A stretch of 64,000 nucleotides of DNA from NCBI RefSeq assembly GCF_004136015.1, contig NZ_CP024866.1, forward strand, positions 5,579,868 through 5,643,867, read 5' to 3'. The DNA comes from Pseudomonas sp. ACM7 (lineage in GTDB: Bacteria; Pseudomonadota; Gammaproteobacteria; Pseudomonadales; Pseudomonadaceae). Shown here piece after piece: positions 7,852 through 16,107 of this stretch. Position 1 is the first letter of the stretch. The number at the start of each line of letters is the position of its first letter. The position numbers and the translations under genes are program-made. The notes beneath the pieces are model-generated. The model saw nothing but the letters and a program-made list of their open reading frames with translations, searched no databases and was not told where the DNA came from.

Positions 7852-9013
7852 GCTCTGGCCGCTGTTGATCGCCGGCAGCGTCGGTGCGATGGGCTTTCAG
7901 GCTGCGTCGGCCGAGGATTATCAGTTGCTGGTCGGTTCCTACACAGCGGGTCAGAGCCAGGGGATCTATCGCCTGAACTTCGACGCCGCCACCGGGCAGA
8001 TCGACGCCAAACCACTGCAAGTGATCAAGAGCGAAAACCCATCCTGGCTGACCCTGTCCAAGGATCAGCGTCACCTGTTCGTGGTCAACGAAAACGGCCC
8101 GGGACAGACCGATCCGGTGGGGCGTGTCAGCAGTTATGCGATCGACCCCCAAACCCATGAGCTGAGCCTGATCAATCAGGTGCAAAGCCTGGGCAACGAG
8201 CCGACGCATTCGGGCCTCAGCGTTGAAGCCAGTCACCTGTTTGTCAGCAACTATTCAGTGGCTGAAGATCCGGGTGGCACCCTGGCGGTGTTGCCGGTAG
8301 GTGCCGACGGCAAGCTCAAGCCCGTGGTGCAGATGAGCAGCCATCCGTCGAGCCGGGTCAATCCCGAGCGGCAGATGTCGGCACACGTGCATTCCACGGT
8401 TTCGTCGCCGGACGGCCAATATGTGTTCTCCAATGACTTGGGCGCTGACAAGATCTTTGTCTACCGCTTCGACCCAAAGGCCAACCCGGAACTGCCCTTG
8501 ACCGCCGCTACACCGGCGTCCGTCCAGTTGCCACCCGGTAGCGGGCCGCGTCATCTGCTGTTCAGCGCCGATGGCAAGCACGCGTGGCTGACCATGGAAA
8601 TGAGCGCGCAGGTTGCGGTGTTCGATTACAAGGACGGCCAACTCAAGCAAACGCAAATGGTCGAGCTGGCGACGGGGCAACCCGTTTCGGACAAGGCAGC
8701 CGCTGCGCTTCACGCGTCGCGCGATGGCAAGTTCCTCTACGTCAGCAACCGTGGCACCGCCAATCAGCTGCTGGTGTTCGCCATCGATCCTGCGACCGGG
8801 CACCTCAAGGAACTGCAGCGCCGTTCAGTAGAAGGTGATCACCCGCGCGAGTTCAGCCTCGACCCGAGTGGCAAGTTCTTGTTGATCGCCAATCAGAAAA
8901 GCAACCAGATTGTCGTCGTCGAGCGCGATTCAAAGACAGGCCTGCTGGGTAAAACCGTGCAAAAACTGCCGATGGATGCCCCGAGCGACCTCAAGTTCAT
9001 GGTGCGTCAATAG
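7838..9013 (+). CDS. Exported lactonase-family beta-propeller protein
   Basis: A 391-residue protein with an N-terminal signal peptide (LWPLLIAGSVGAMGFQAASA, cleavage after ASA near residue 26) and seven-bladed beta-propeller repeats typical of the 6-phosphogluconolactonase/YbhE and carboxy-muconate cyclase family. Blade motifs such as NPSWLTLSKDQRHLFVVNEN and GPRHLLFSADGKHAWLTMEM recur about every 50 residues. Start codons at 7838 and 7844 are both possible. The signal peptide argues for a periplasmic protein, so cytosolic 6-phosphogluconolactone is an unlikely substrate; the true one is not known. A hairpin follows the stop. Confidence 0.82.
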   Translation: MRMHKLWPLLIAGSVGAMGFQAASAEDYQLLVGSYTAGQSQGIYRLNFDAATGQIDAKPLQVIKSENPSWLTLSKDQRHLFVVNENGPGQTDPVGRVSSYAIDPQTHELSLINQVQSLGNEPTHSGLSVEASHLFVSNYSVAEDPGGTLAVLPVGADGKLKPVVQMSSHPSSRVNPERQMSAHVHSTVSSPDGQYVFSNDLGADKIFVYRFDPKANPELPLTAATPASVQLPPGSGPRHLLFSADGKHAWLTMEMSAQVAVFDYKDGQLKQTQMVELATGQPVSDKAAAALHASRDGKFLYVSNRGTANQLLVFAIDPATGHLKELQRRSVEGDHPREFSLDPSGKFLLIANQKSNQIVVVERDSKTGLLGKTVQKLPMDAPSDLKFMVRQ

Positions 9014-9016
9014 GCC

Positions 9017-9041
9017 GCAGGCCCCGGTTGATGGGGCCTGC
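9017..9041 (+). terminator. Hairpin after lactonase gene
   Basis: GCAGGCCCC and GGGGCCTGC pair perfectly around a seven-base loop, four bases after the lactonase stop. The following sequence (ATCCTTCTATT) is only moderately T-rich. Confidence 0.65.
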
Positions 9042-9168
9042 ATCCTTCTATTAATGACGCTGATATCTGCTAATGCTACAAAAGATTTCAAGGCGCCAAC
9101 CTCGAAGGTTAAGTTTGCTTCACGGCCCCACCGGGCAAGCAAGCCAACTGAATCCGAGGAACATCGCC

Positions 9169-9348
9169 ATGAACTTCAATCTCTTCTCCGTAATCGCCGC
9201 TTCCGCTATCTCAGCCACCGTTGCTTTGCCAGCCAGCGCCAACGTTGAAATCAGCGACAAAAAATCCCACGCCCAAAGCTACACCCAGAAATACCTGCAA
9301 CAGAGCGCCAACTTTTACGCGGCTCTGGATCACAAGACCCAAGCCTGA
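9169..9348 (+). CDS. Small exported protein of unknown function
   Basis: A 59-residue ORF: a clear signal peptide (MNFNLFSVIAASAISATVAL, with cleavage likely after PASA) and a mature part of about 35 residues rich in Ser, Gln, Tyr and Lys (KKSHAQSYTQKYLQQSANFY). GAGGAACATCGCC gives a ribosome binding site. I do not recognise a family. It is followed by an inverted repeat built on ATGCAGGAGCG. Confidence 0.6.
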   Translation: MNFNLFSVIAASAISATVALPASANVEISDKKSHAQSYTQKYLQQSANFYAALDHKTQA

Positions 9349-9368
9349 AATTTGAACCCTGCACCTTT

Positions 9369-9443
9369 TATGCAGGAGCGAAGTCACTTGCGCCGATCGA
9401 GCTGAAAAGCTTTGAGAAACCTGAGTGATGTCGCTCCTGCATA
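9369..9443. repeat. Inverted repeat, TATGCAGGAGCG family
   Basis: TATGCAGGAGCGAAGTCAC (9369-9387) and GTGATGTCGCTCCTGCATA (9425-9443) are inverted with one mismatch and about 37 bases between. It is different in sequence from the GTGGGAGC family. Confidence 0.75.
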
Positions 9444-9556
9444 ACGCGTTTACGACAGCATCATATTGCTATCAATGTATTGCTTGATATCACATGGCCA
9501 TAAGTTTAAATTTGACGCTGATTTTTTGACTCCTTCCCATGATAAGGATCGACAGC

Positions 9557-9682
9557 ATGGCAATGCGTCTGGCCGTGGTTCTTCTGTTTCTCTATTCCAC
9601 CCCCATTCTTTCGGCTGCCCAGCCCGTTCCAGACGAGCCGGATGCGGCCCGCGAGCGCTTGATGAGTTTTATTGAAGACTGA
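9557..9682 (+). CDS. Very small exported peptide
   Basis: A 41-residue ORF, AAGGATCGACAGC giving a good ribosome binding site before ATG at 9557. The N-terminus MAMRLAVVLLFLYSTPILSA is a plausible signal peptide, leaving about 21 mature residues (from AQPVPDEPDAARERLMSFIED). No family recognised. The strong ribosome binding site and signal-like start support it, but its size leaves doubt. Confidence 0.45.
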   Translation: MAMRLAVVLLFLYSTPILSAAQPVPDEPDAARERLMSFIED

Positions 9683-9724
9683 AATAGACTGGCTTAATGA
9701 TCAACGAAGCTGATGGTCACTATG

Positions 9725-9756
9725 GATAACCCTGAGTGGTTATCACCGCTTTTTTG
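9725..9756 (+). terminator. Possible terminator after the 41-residue ORF
   Basis: GATAACC (9725-9731) pairs with GGTTATC (9738-9744), and six T residues follow after ACCGC. The stem is short and the T run is displaced. Confidence 0.35.
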
Positions 9757-9797
9757 ATCGATTCTGTGGGCATCGAAACACGCCTGCGGAGAACATC

Positions 9798-10010
9798 ATG
9801 GCCAGCGCAATCATCACTTCTGCCAAACACGGCGCCTACCTGGCTATCGGTCTTTACGTAGTCCTGGTGCTGGTTGTCAGCCTCTCGCCTCAATCGCAAC
9901 AGACCCTCGATGCGCCGATTCAAGTCGCTCATCCCGGCATCCAGTTTGAACACCGTTCGCAAACCGCGATGGTCGATCACGCTGAACTCGCAGGAGTCGC
10001 CGGGGAATGA
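9798..10010 (+). CDS. Small membrane protein of unknown function
   Basis: A 70-residue ORF with one membrane segment near residues 13-30 (AYLAIGLYVVLVLVVSL) and a hydrophilic tail. CGGAGAACATC precedes ATG at 9798. Its stop overlaps the next start (ATGA at 10007-10010), which suggests a two-gene unit. No family recognised. Confidence 0.55.
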   Translation: MASAIITSAKHGAYLAIGLYVVLVLVVSLSPQSQQTLDAPIQVAHPGIQFEHRSQTAMVDHAELAGVAGE

Positions 10011-10264
10011 AAGGGCACAGACTTTGGGTCATCGCCTTCCTGGCGTTCATGACCAATGGATCCTCCTTGTTGGGGATCGGACAGGGCTCGGCGGGGTCGG
10101 TGGCACGGACTATCGAAGCCAATCACAACCTTGCTCGTAACATTGAAACCGCGAAGGCCCTGGGGCTGCTGGCCGGCAATCCGCCGATCGAACGCCAAGG
10201 CAGTTTTTTCGGGCCGTTCCACGTGGATTGCTCGGCGTTAGAGATGTGTAAAGCGTTGGCCTGA
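10007..10264 (+). CDS. Small exported protein of unknown function
   Basis: An 85-residue ORF beginning inside the end of the preceding small membrane protein gene. The N-terminus has a hydrophobic stretch (LWVIAFLAFM) that could be a signal anchor, and the mature part ends with two cysteines in HVDCSALEMCKALA. I recognise no family. The ATGA coupling is the main support. Confidence 0.5.
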   Translation: MKGHRLWVIAFLAFMTNGSSLLGIGQGSAGSVARTIEANHNLARNIETAKALGLLAGNPPIERQGSFFGPFHVDCSALEMCKALA

Positions 10265-10284
10265 GTCGTTGAGACGACTCACCT

Positions 10285-10417
10285 TGTAGCAGCTGGCGAA
10301 GCCTGCGTTCGGCTGCGCAGCAGTCGTAAATCCGTTATTTCAGATCTATTTGGAAGACCGCGTGCTCTGGTTTCACGTCTGCTGCGCAGCCGAACGCAGG
10401 CTTCGCCAGCTGCTACA
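10285..10417. repeat. Inverted repeat, TGTAGCAGCTGGCGAAGCC family
   Basis: A 133-base inverted repeat: TGTAGCAGCTGGCGAAGCC, then CTGCGTTCGGCTGCGCAGCA, is mirrored at the far side (up to GCTACA at 10417). A related copy lies at 58976-59118. The stop codon of the GST gene on the minus strand falls inside the right arm. A short hairpin GAGTCGT/ACGACTC at 10263-10280 stands just to its left. Confidence 0.88.
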
Positions 10418-11027
10418 GGGGGCGGTGCGGCTCCTTCTGCATTACGCCGACAAACAAATCCGACTCAAGGATTCGCTGCAACCAGCCCTGCAAGCGGTGA
10501 TAGGGCGTCTGCCCGAACCACTCGCGATCCACATGGGCGAACTGCCGCACGAACGGCATCAGTGCCACATCCGCCAGACTCGGATGCTCGGCCAGCAAGT
10601 AGTCGCGTCCTTCCAGCAACTGATCAAGCCTGCACAAAAACACCTCGCCCTCGGCGCGATAAAACGCCATTGGCTGCTCGGGGTATCGCTCGGCGTACTT
10701 GTAGCGATTCAGATGCACCTTGAACATCTGATCGTTTTCTTCGATCAACCCGGCGATGAGTTGCTGCCCGACAGGGTCATCCTTGAGCAACCAATCCTGC
10801 GGATCGCTCTGCGCCAGGGCCCAGTGCATGATCGCCAGGCTTTCATCGATCACCTGACCGTCGACGCTCAGCACCGGCACCGTGCCTTTGCTCGACAGCG
10901 CGAGCATTTCGGCAGGTTTGGCCTTCAGGCTGACCTCGACAATGTTCACCGCAACGCCGGAGTAGCGCAGGGCCATGCGCGCCCGCATCGCGTAGGGGCA
11001 GCGGCGGAAGGAATACAGCGTATTCAT
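10413..11027 (-). CDS. Glutathione S-transferase family protein
   Basis: A 204-residue cytosolic protein with an N-terminal thioredoxin fold (1-80) and an all-helical C-terminal domain. The active-site region reads YSFRRCPYAMRARMAL with Cys10, and GTVPVL with ESLAIM marks the glutathione-binding site, so it is nearer to the Omega/glutaredoxin-like type than to serine or tyrosine GSTs. ATG at 11027 overlaps the sbcC stop by four bases, making it the third gene of the sbcD-sbcC unit. A role in DNA repair is not implied by the family. Its TAG stop is supplied by an intergenic repeat arm. Confidence 0.82.
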   Translation of the reverse strand: MNTLYSFRRCPYAMRARMALRYSGVAVNIVEVSLKAKPAEMLALSSKGTVPVLSVDGQVIDESLAIMHWALAQSDPQDWLLKDDPVGQQLIAGLIEENDQMFKVHLNRYKYAERYPEQPMAFYRAEGEVFLCRLDQLLEGRDYLLAEHPSLADVALMPFVRQFAHVDREWFGQTPYHRLQGWLQRILESDLFVGVMQKEPHRPL

Positions 11028-14000
11028 TTCACCTCCAGCGTACTCAGGCCGTTGCCTTGACGGCGGACCTGAATCTGCACTGGAATCCGTTCATGCATTT
11101 CCTGTACGTGTGAAATCACCGCGACTTTACGTCCCTGCGCTTGCAAGCCGTCGAGAGCATCCATGGCCAGTTGCAGGGACTCCGGATCGAGGCTGCCGAA
11201 GCCTTCGTCGATGAACAGCGACTCGATTTTCAGCGTGCTCGATGCCATGGACGCCAAACCGAGCGCCAGAGCCAGCGACACCAGGAACGTCTCGCCGCCG
11301 GACAACGAATGCACCGAACGCAGTTCATCACCCATCTCGGTGTCCATCACCAACAGCCCGAGCATGCTGCCGCCACGTTTGAGGCGATAGCGCCGCACCA
11401 GTTGCCGCAACTGAACGTTGGCGTGGTGCACCAGCAGATCGAGGTTGTAGGCCTGGGCGATCTTGCGGAAGGTGTCGCCCGTGGCCGAACCGATCAGTGC
11501 ATTCAAACGTGCCCAGCGCTGGTATTCGGTGTAAGCATCGGCAATCTGCTGCGCGAGGGCCTGATTAGCGTTTTGCCGGCGCTGATCCTCGGCCTGTTCG
11601 GCGCGCAGCTCGGCGCAACGGTGTTCGCTGGCGGTGAACAGGTTATGCAATTCGGCCAGCGCCGTCGCCAGTTGTTCGGCGTCGAGATTGCCGTTGTGCT
11701 GTGCTTGATGATTGAGCAGACGCTGATCGCGTTCCTGCAACAGAACCTTGGTCTGTTCGATGGCTTTTTCGCTTTGCTGCAATTGCTGACGCAGTTCGCT
11801 GACCTGCTGGTCGTCAACACTCAGCAGATCTTCCAGACCACCGTCATCCAGTTCCGGATGCAATGCGCGCCAGTCGGCAATCTTGCCGCTCAGCTCGCGA
11901 TCTTCGGTTTCCAGTGCCTGCGAGCGTTCCTGCTGGGCCTTGAGTTCGGCGCCCAGTTGCACCAGCCGCGTACGCACGGTTTGCAGTTCCTGATTGGCGG
12001 TCGCCTCAGCATTGCGCGCCTGTTCGACGGCTTGATCCAGTTGCTGCTGCCACTGCTCGGCGCTGGTGTGTTCGCCGAGCAATTGCGTGAGTTTTTGCTG
12101 GCAGGCCTGTTGCTGGTCGGCGAGGGCGGTGAACTGCTGGCGGGTCGTTTCCAACTGCTGGAGGCGAGTGAGTTGGCGGTCCTGTTCTTTCTCCAGCGTC
12201 TGCTGCCGTTGTTGCTGTTCGCCGAGTTCATCGCGTTGCTGATCTAGTTGTTCCAGGCGCTGGCTGATCTGCCGGTCCAATTTCATGAAGGTCGCGGCCG
12301 GTTCGTTGCGCAGCGCTTGCAGCGTGTCGGCCGGGAGCAGGTTGCTGAACGCCGTCAACTCCTCGTCCAGACGCTGGCGATCACTGCTCAACTCACGTTG
12401 CTGGTTGGCCAGGTATTGGGCAGCTTGCTGGCTCGCCGCTTCAGCGCTACGCAGTTGCTGTTGAAGGCGCGCGGCGTCCTGTTGCAGGGTGAGCAGGGAG
12501 GTTTGCCGTTGTTCGTCCTGAGTGATGCTCTGGTTTAGCTGGCTGCTTTGCTGCGTCAGCCAGGCATCGCGTTTGAGCGCATCCTGCATGAGCAGCTGCG
12601 CAGACAGCGGATGTGCTTCAAGGCTCGGTGCCAGGCTCTGCTGCTGGGTCGCGAGGTGTTCTTGTTGTTGCAGCAACTCCTTTTGCTGCGCAATCACACC
12701 GCCCACTTCAGCACGCAGGTCAGTGAGCTTTTCTTTCAGCAGGTCGACGGCTTTTTGGGCGTTGGCCTGTTCGCTTTCATCATGCCGGCCAAGGCTCTGC
12801 AGCAGGGCTTCGGGCTGATGATAAGGATGGTCGGGGCTGCCACAGACCGGGCACGGCTGATCGTCCTGCAACTGCTCGCGCAGTTCTTCGACGCTGGCGC
12901 TGCGGGCCAGGCGCTGGCGTTCCAGCAGCTCGCGGGTGACGGTCAGGGTCTGTTCGGCAACGACCAATTCGTTCTTGGCTTTCACACCGTCCTGGGTCAG
13001 ACGTTCTCGTTCTTGCTGAGCGGTGAGCTGGCGCTGCTGGAGTTCGGACGCGCGCTTGTCCAGTTCCTGCTGACTGGCCCACAGGCGCGTCAGCTCTTCA
13101 AAGGCCCGCTGTTGCTTGCGGTTATCCTGCAACAGACTCCCGAGAATCTGGATCTGTTCGGCCACCGCCTCCGGTTCGGCGCCGGCCTCCTTGTACAGCA
13201 CTTCAAGGCTCTGGCGCTGAGTGGAAAGGTCCTCGGCAGCGCGAGCGGCGCTTTGTTCCAGAGCGGCCAGTTCGGCCTGGCCCTTGTTCAGGCGATTGCC
13301 GATCAGCATCAGCTGTTGGAGGCGATCACGGTAGGCGCTCCAGGCATCGCTCAAAGGCGCCAGAGGGGTGCTTTGCTCAAGCTCCCCGGCAATCCGCTGC
13401 AAACGTTCGGCCACCTGTTTCTGTTGGTTCAGCAAGCCTTGGATCGTGTTTTGGCCCTGAGTGCAGGCCAGTTCCGCCTGCTGCTTGAGGTCGGCACTGA
13501 GGCCGGCATCCTTGACCAGACGGGCGAGGGTGCTTTGCTCTTCGAAGGCCTGGCGCAGAAGTGGAGCGCTTGAGGTGTGTTGGCTTTGGGCCTCGACGAG
13601 TGCGGTCTGTGCGGCACTCAGGCTGTGTTCGAGTTGCGTCTGGCGCTCGTTCAGCTCGGTTTGCTGTTGGGTGTGTTGCTGAATCTGCGCGGCCAGCGGT
13701 GTGAGCTGGGCGGTGAGTTCGGTCTTGCGGGCGAACTGGTGCCGTTGCGGGGCCAGTTGCTCCAGGCGAGTCAGCTTCAAACGTTCGCCGGCCAGACTTT
13801 CCCAGTGTTGCTGGGCCGATTGCAGTTGCTCGGTGGCGCTCTGCTGCTCGTCCTGCAACTGGCGCAATTCCTTGAGCCAGGTATGTTGCAGTTCTAGTTG
13901 CTTGAGTTGCGCTTGCTGGCTCTTGAGTTGTTGCTGAGCCTCGTTGAAGCGTCCATCGAGTTCTGCCCGAGCTTCTGGCGACAACGGCGTCACGCCGGTG

Positions 14001-14665
14001 GCCTGGTCCTGCAGCAGCTTGTGGGTTTCGCGAGCCTCTTTGGTTTTGTCGAACGCCCGGCGACCCAGGCGCGTATAGAGCGCGGTGTCGGTGAGTTTTT
14101 CCAGCAGTTCGCTACGTTCGTTGTCGTTAGCCTTGAGGAACGCACTGAATTCACTCTGGGCCAACAGCACCGCGCGGGTGAATTGCTCAAAGTTCAGGCC
14201 CAGTACGGATTCGAGATGGATTTTGAATTCAACTTTCTGACTGGCCAGCAGTTGATCCAGATCGATGTCGCGCAAGCTCTGGCGGCTGGCTTGCAGCTTG
14301 CCGCCGGCCTTCTCGCGGGCGCGGTTAGCTTCCCAGCGAGCGCGGTAGCGACGGCCATCGATGCCAACGAAATCTACTTCGGCATAACCTTCACCCGTGC
14401 CGCGACGCAGCAGCGTGCGCGGGTCGCCAGTGCTGATCTCGCCGTCGGCGTCTGGCGCTTTGGCAGACACCTGAGCATTGCTAAGCCGAGGCACAGCACC
14501 GAACAGCGCCAGGCACAAGGCATCGAGCAAGGTGCTTTTACCGGCGCCCGTCGGCCCGGTGATCGCGAACAGACCGGCGCTGGCCAACGGCTCAGCGGTA
14601 AAGTCGATTTCAAAAGGCCCGGCCAGTGAGGCGAGGTTTTTCAGGCGGATCGCGAGGATCTTCAT
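11024..14665 (-). CDS. sbcC: Exonuclease SbcCD, ATPase subunit SbcC
   Basis: A 1,213-residue SMC-like ATPase that works with SbcD to open and degrade hairpins and protein-blocked DNA ends. The Walker A motif GPTGAGKST is at 37-45. A very long glutamine-rich coiled coil occupies about 190-1,000 and is broken near the middle by the zinc hook CPVC (Cys605, Cys608), which joins two molecules. The signature LSGGETFLVSLALALGLA and Walker B LFIDEGFGSLD lie in the last 110 residues. The start overlaps the sbcD stop by four bases. Confidence 0.96.
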   Translation of the reverse strand: MKILAIRLKNLASLAGPFEIDFTAEPLASAGLFAITGPTGAGKSTLLDALCLALFGAVPRLSNAQVSAKAPDADGEISTGDPRTLLRRGTGEGYAEVDFVGIDGRRYRARWEANRAREKAGGKLQASRQSLRDIDLDQLLASQKVEFKIHLESVLGLNFEQFTRAVLLAQSEFSAFLKANDNERSELLEKLTDTALYTRLGRRAFDKTKEARETHKLLQDQATGVTPLSPEARAELDGRFNEAQQQLKSQQAQLKQLELQHTWLKELRQLQDEQQSATEQLQSAQQHWESLAGERLKLTRLEQLAPQRHQFARKTELTAQLTPLAAQIQQHTQQQTELNERQTQLEHSLSAAQTALVEAQSQHTSSAPLLRQAFEEQSTLARLVKDAGLSADLKQQAELACTQGQNTIQGLLNQQKQVAERLQRIAGELEQSTPLAPLSDAWSAYRDRLQQLMLIGNRLNKGQAELAALEQSAARAAEDLSTQRQSLEVLYKEAGAEPEAVAEQIQILGSLLQDNRKQQRAFEELTRLWASQQELDKRASELQQRQLTAQQERERLTQDGVKAKNELVVAEQTLTVTRELLERQRLARSASVEELREQLQDDQPCPVCGSPDHPYHQPEALLQSLGRHDESEQANAQKAVDLLKEKLTDLRAEVGGVIAQQKELLQQQEHLATQQQSLAPSLEAHPLSAQLLMQDALKRDAWLTQQSSQLNQSITQDEQRQTSLLTLQQDAARLQQQLRSAEAASQQAAQYLANQQRELSSDRQRLDEELTAFSNLLPADTLQALRNEPAATFMKLDRQISQRLEQLDQQRDELGEQQQRQQTLEKEQDRQLTRLQQLETTRQQFTALADQQQACQQKLTQLLGEHTSAEQWQQQLDQAVEQARNAEATANQELQTVRTRLVQLGAELKAQQERSQALETEDRELSGKIADWRALHPELDDGGLEDLLSVDDQQVSELRQQLQQSEKAIEQTKVLLQERDQRLLNHQAQHNGNLDAEQLATALAELHNLFTASEHRCAELRAEQAEDQRRQNANQALAQQIADAYTEYQRWARLNALIGSATGDTFRKIAQAYNLDLLVHHANVQLRQLVRRYRLKRGGSMLGLLVMDTEMGDELRSVHSLSGGETFLVSLALALGLASMASSTLKIESLFIDEGFGSLDPESLQLAMDALDGLQAQGRKVAVISHVQEMHERIPVQIQVRRQGNGLSTLEVK

Positions 14666-15906
14666 GGTTGTTCGCTCTCCATCTGCACGTCTTGCAACAG
14701 CTCGGCGAAGTCCTTGAGGGTTTGCTCGTCGACCTCGCTGCCGTAGTTGTCCTGCCAGGCGCGGCTGAACAGTTCCTGAGGTGAGAGCTGGTCGAGTTCG
14801 ATCAAGGTCGTGCCGTCATCGACGCCATCGCGGCTGCCGTTGCCGGCGTATTCAGCGGCGATCCGCACCAGGCGCACGGCTTTGCCTTGCAGGGCGGTTT
14901 CCACTTGAAAACGCAAGTCGGGTTGCGGCTCATCGAGGCGCACCCGAACTTCCAGCCACGGCTGGCGCTGGATATCGGCCAGCAGGTCGATGTTCGGCAA
15001 GTCGGCCAGTTGCAGCAGGATTTCCGCCAATGGCGCGGGACCGATGCGTTGCAGATTCACCGCCCGAGGGATCAGTTTGGGTTCGACGCTGACCAGGGTT
15101 TCGCCCTCGAGTTTGATGTCGAGAATCTGGTGCTGATAGCTAATCTCGGAGAACGACAGCGGAATTGGCGAGCCGCTGTAGCGGATACGCTCTTCACCAT
15201 TGACCTTCTGCGGCTTGTGCAAGTGACCGAGGGCGACGTAACTGATGCTCGGCCCGAACAGGTTGGCGGGCAGCGCTTCGGCATTGCCGATGATCAGGCT
15301 GCGCTCGGAGTCTTCCGACACCGAACCGCCAGCCATGTGCGCGTGGCTGATAGCGATCAGTGCCTGGCCCCGCTTGCGTTTGGCATTAGCCGCTTCGATC
15401 AGCCATTCGTGAACCTGACCGATGCCGCGCAGGTAGTTGTCGCCCAAGTGCGCGCCGGTCACTTCGGCGGGGCGCAGGAACGGCAGCGCCAGGCACCAGG
15501 CGACGGTTTTGCCCTTGGCATCCGGCAATGGCAGCAACAAGCGCTCGGCGTCGAGTTGACCGTCATCCAGCCACAGCACACGCCCCAGCGCATGCGTGCG
15601 CAAACGCCGCATCAATGGCGCGGGCAGTTCGATCCGCGAACCGGAGTCATGGTTGCCGGCGATCATCACGATGGTCAGCTTCGGCTGTTGTTCATGGGCG
15701 CTGACGATGAAATCGTAGAGACGTTCCTGGGCTTTGACCGGCGGGTTGACCGTGTCGAAGATATCGCCGGCGATCAGCAGCACATCAGGCTGGTCCAGCT
15801 TTAGCTGACGCAACAGCCAGTCAAGGAAACAGCCGTGCTCGAAATCGCGTTCCTGGCCATGTAGGTTTTGTCCAAGGTGCCAGTCGGAGGTGTGAAACAG
15901 ACGCAA
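14662..15906 (-). CDS. sbcD: Exonuclease SbcCD, nuclease subunit SbcD
   Basis: A 414-residue Mre11-type metallophosphoesterase. All phosphoesterase motifs are present in order: DWHLGQ (8-13), GDIFDT, GNHD, the histidine motif SHAHMAGG and GHLHKPQ. These bind two manganese ions and give the complex nuclease activity. The C-terminal part is the capping domain that contacts DNA and SbcC. It heads the minus-strand unit sbcD-sbcC-GST. The 201 bases upstream, to the divergent ABC-F gene, contain no further gene I can support. Confidence 0.96.
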   Translation of the reverse strand: MRLFHTSDWHLGQNLHGQERDFEHGCFLDWLLRQLKLDQPDVLLIAGDIFDTVNPPVKAQERLYDFIVSAHEQQPKLTIVMIAGNHDSGSRIELPAPLMRRLRTHALGRVLWLDDGQLDAERLLLPLPDAKGKTVAWCLALPFLRPAEVTGAHLGDNYLRGIGQVHEWLIEAANAKRKRGQALIAISHAHMAGGSVSEDSERSLIIGNAEALPANLFGPSISYVALGHLHKPQKVNGEERIRYSGSPIPLSFSEISYQHQILDIKLEGETLVSVEPKLIPRAVNLQRIGPAPLAEILLQLADLPNIDLLADIQRQPWLEVRVRLDEPQPDLRFQVETALQGKAVRLVRIAAEYAGNGSRDGVDDGTTLIELDQLSPQELFSRAWQDNYGSEVDEQTLKDFAELLQDVQMESEQP

Positions 15907-16107
15907 GGCAAACTCCGTAGGAAATAAGGTAATGGCCGCGTGGGAAATGATGGCGGCTAAAGGGGAGGGAGTTTACTGGCAAAAGACCGGGGATGCTGAA
16001 TGCCTTGAAAGATTGCCTGTCGATTGGGTGGTGCAGCTTCAGTATGGTGGAGGGCAGTCGAACGCTGTTGCGCAGCATCAGGGAGTTTTAATGTTTAAGG
16101 AGGCGTC

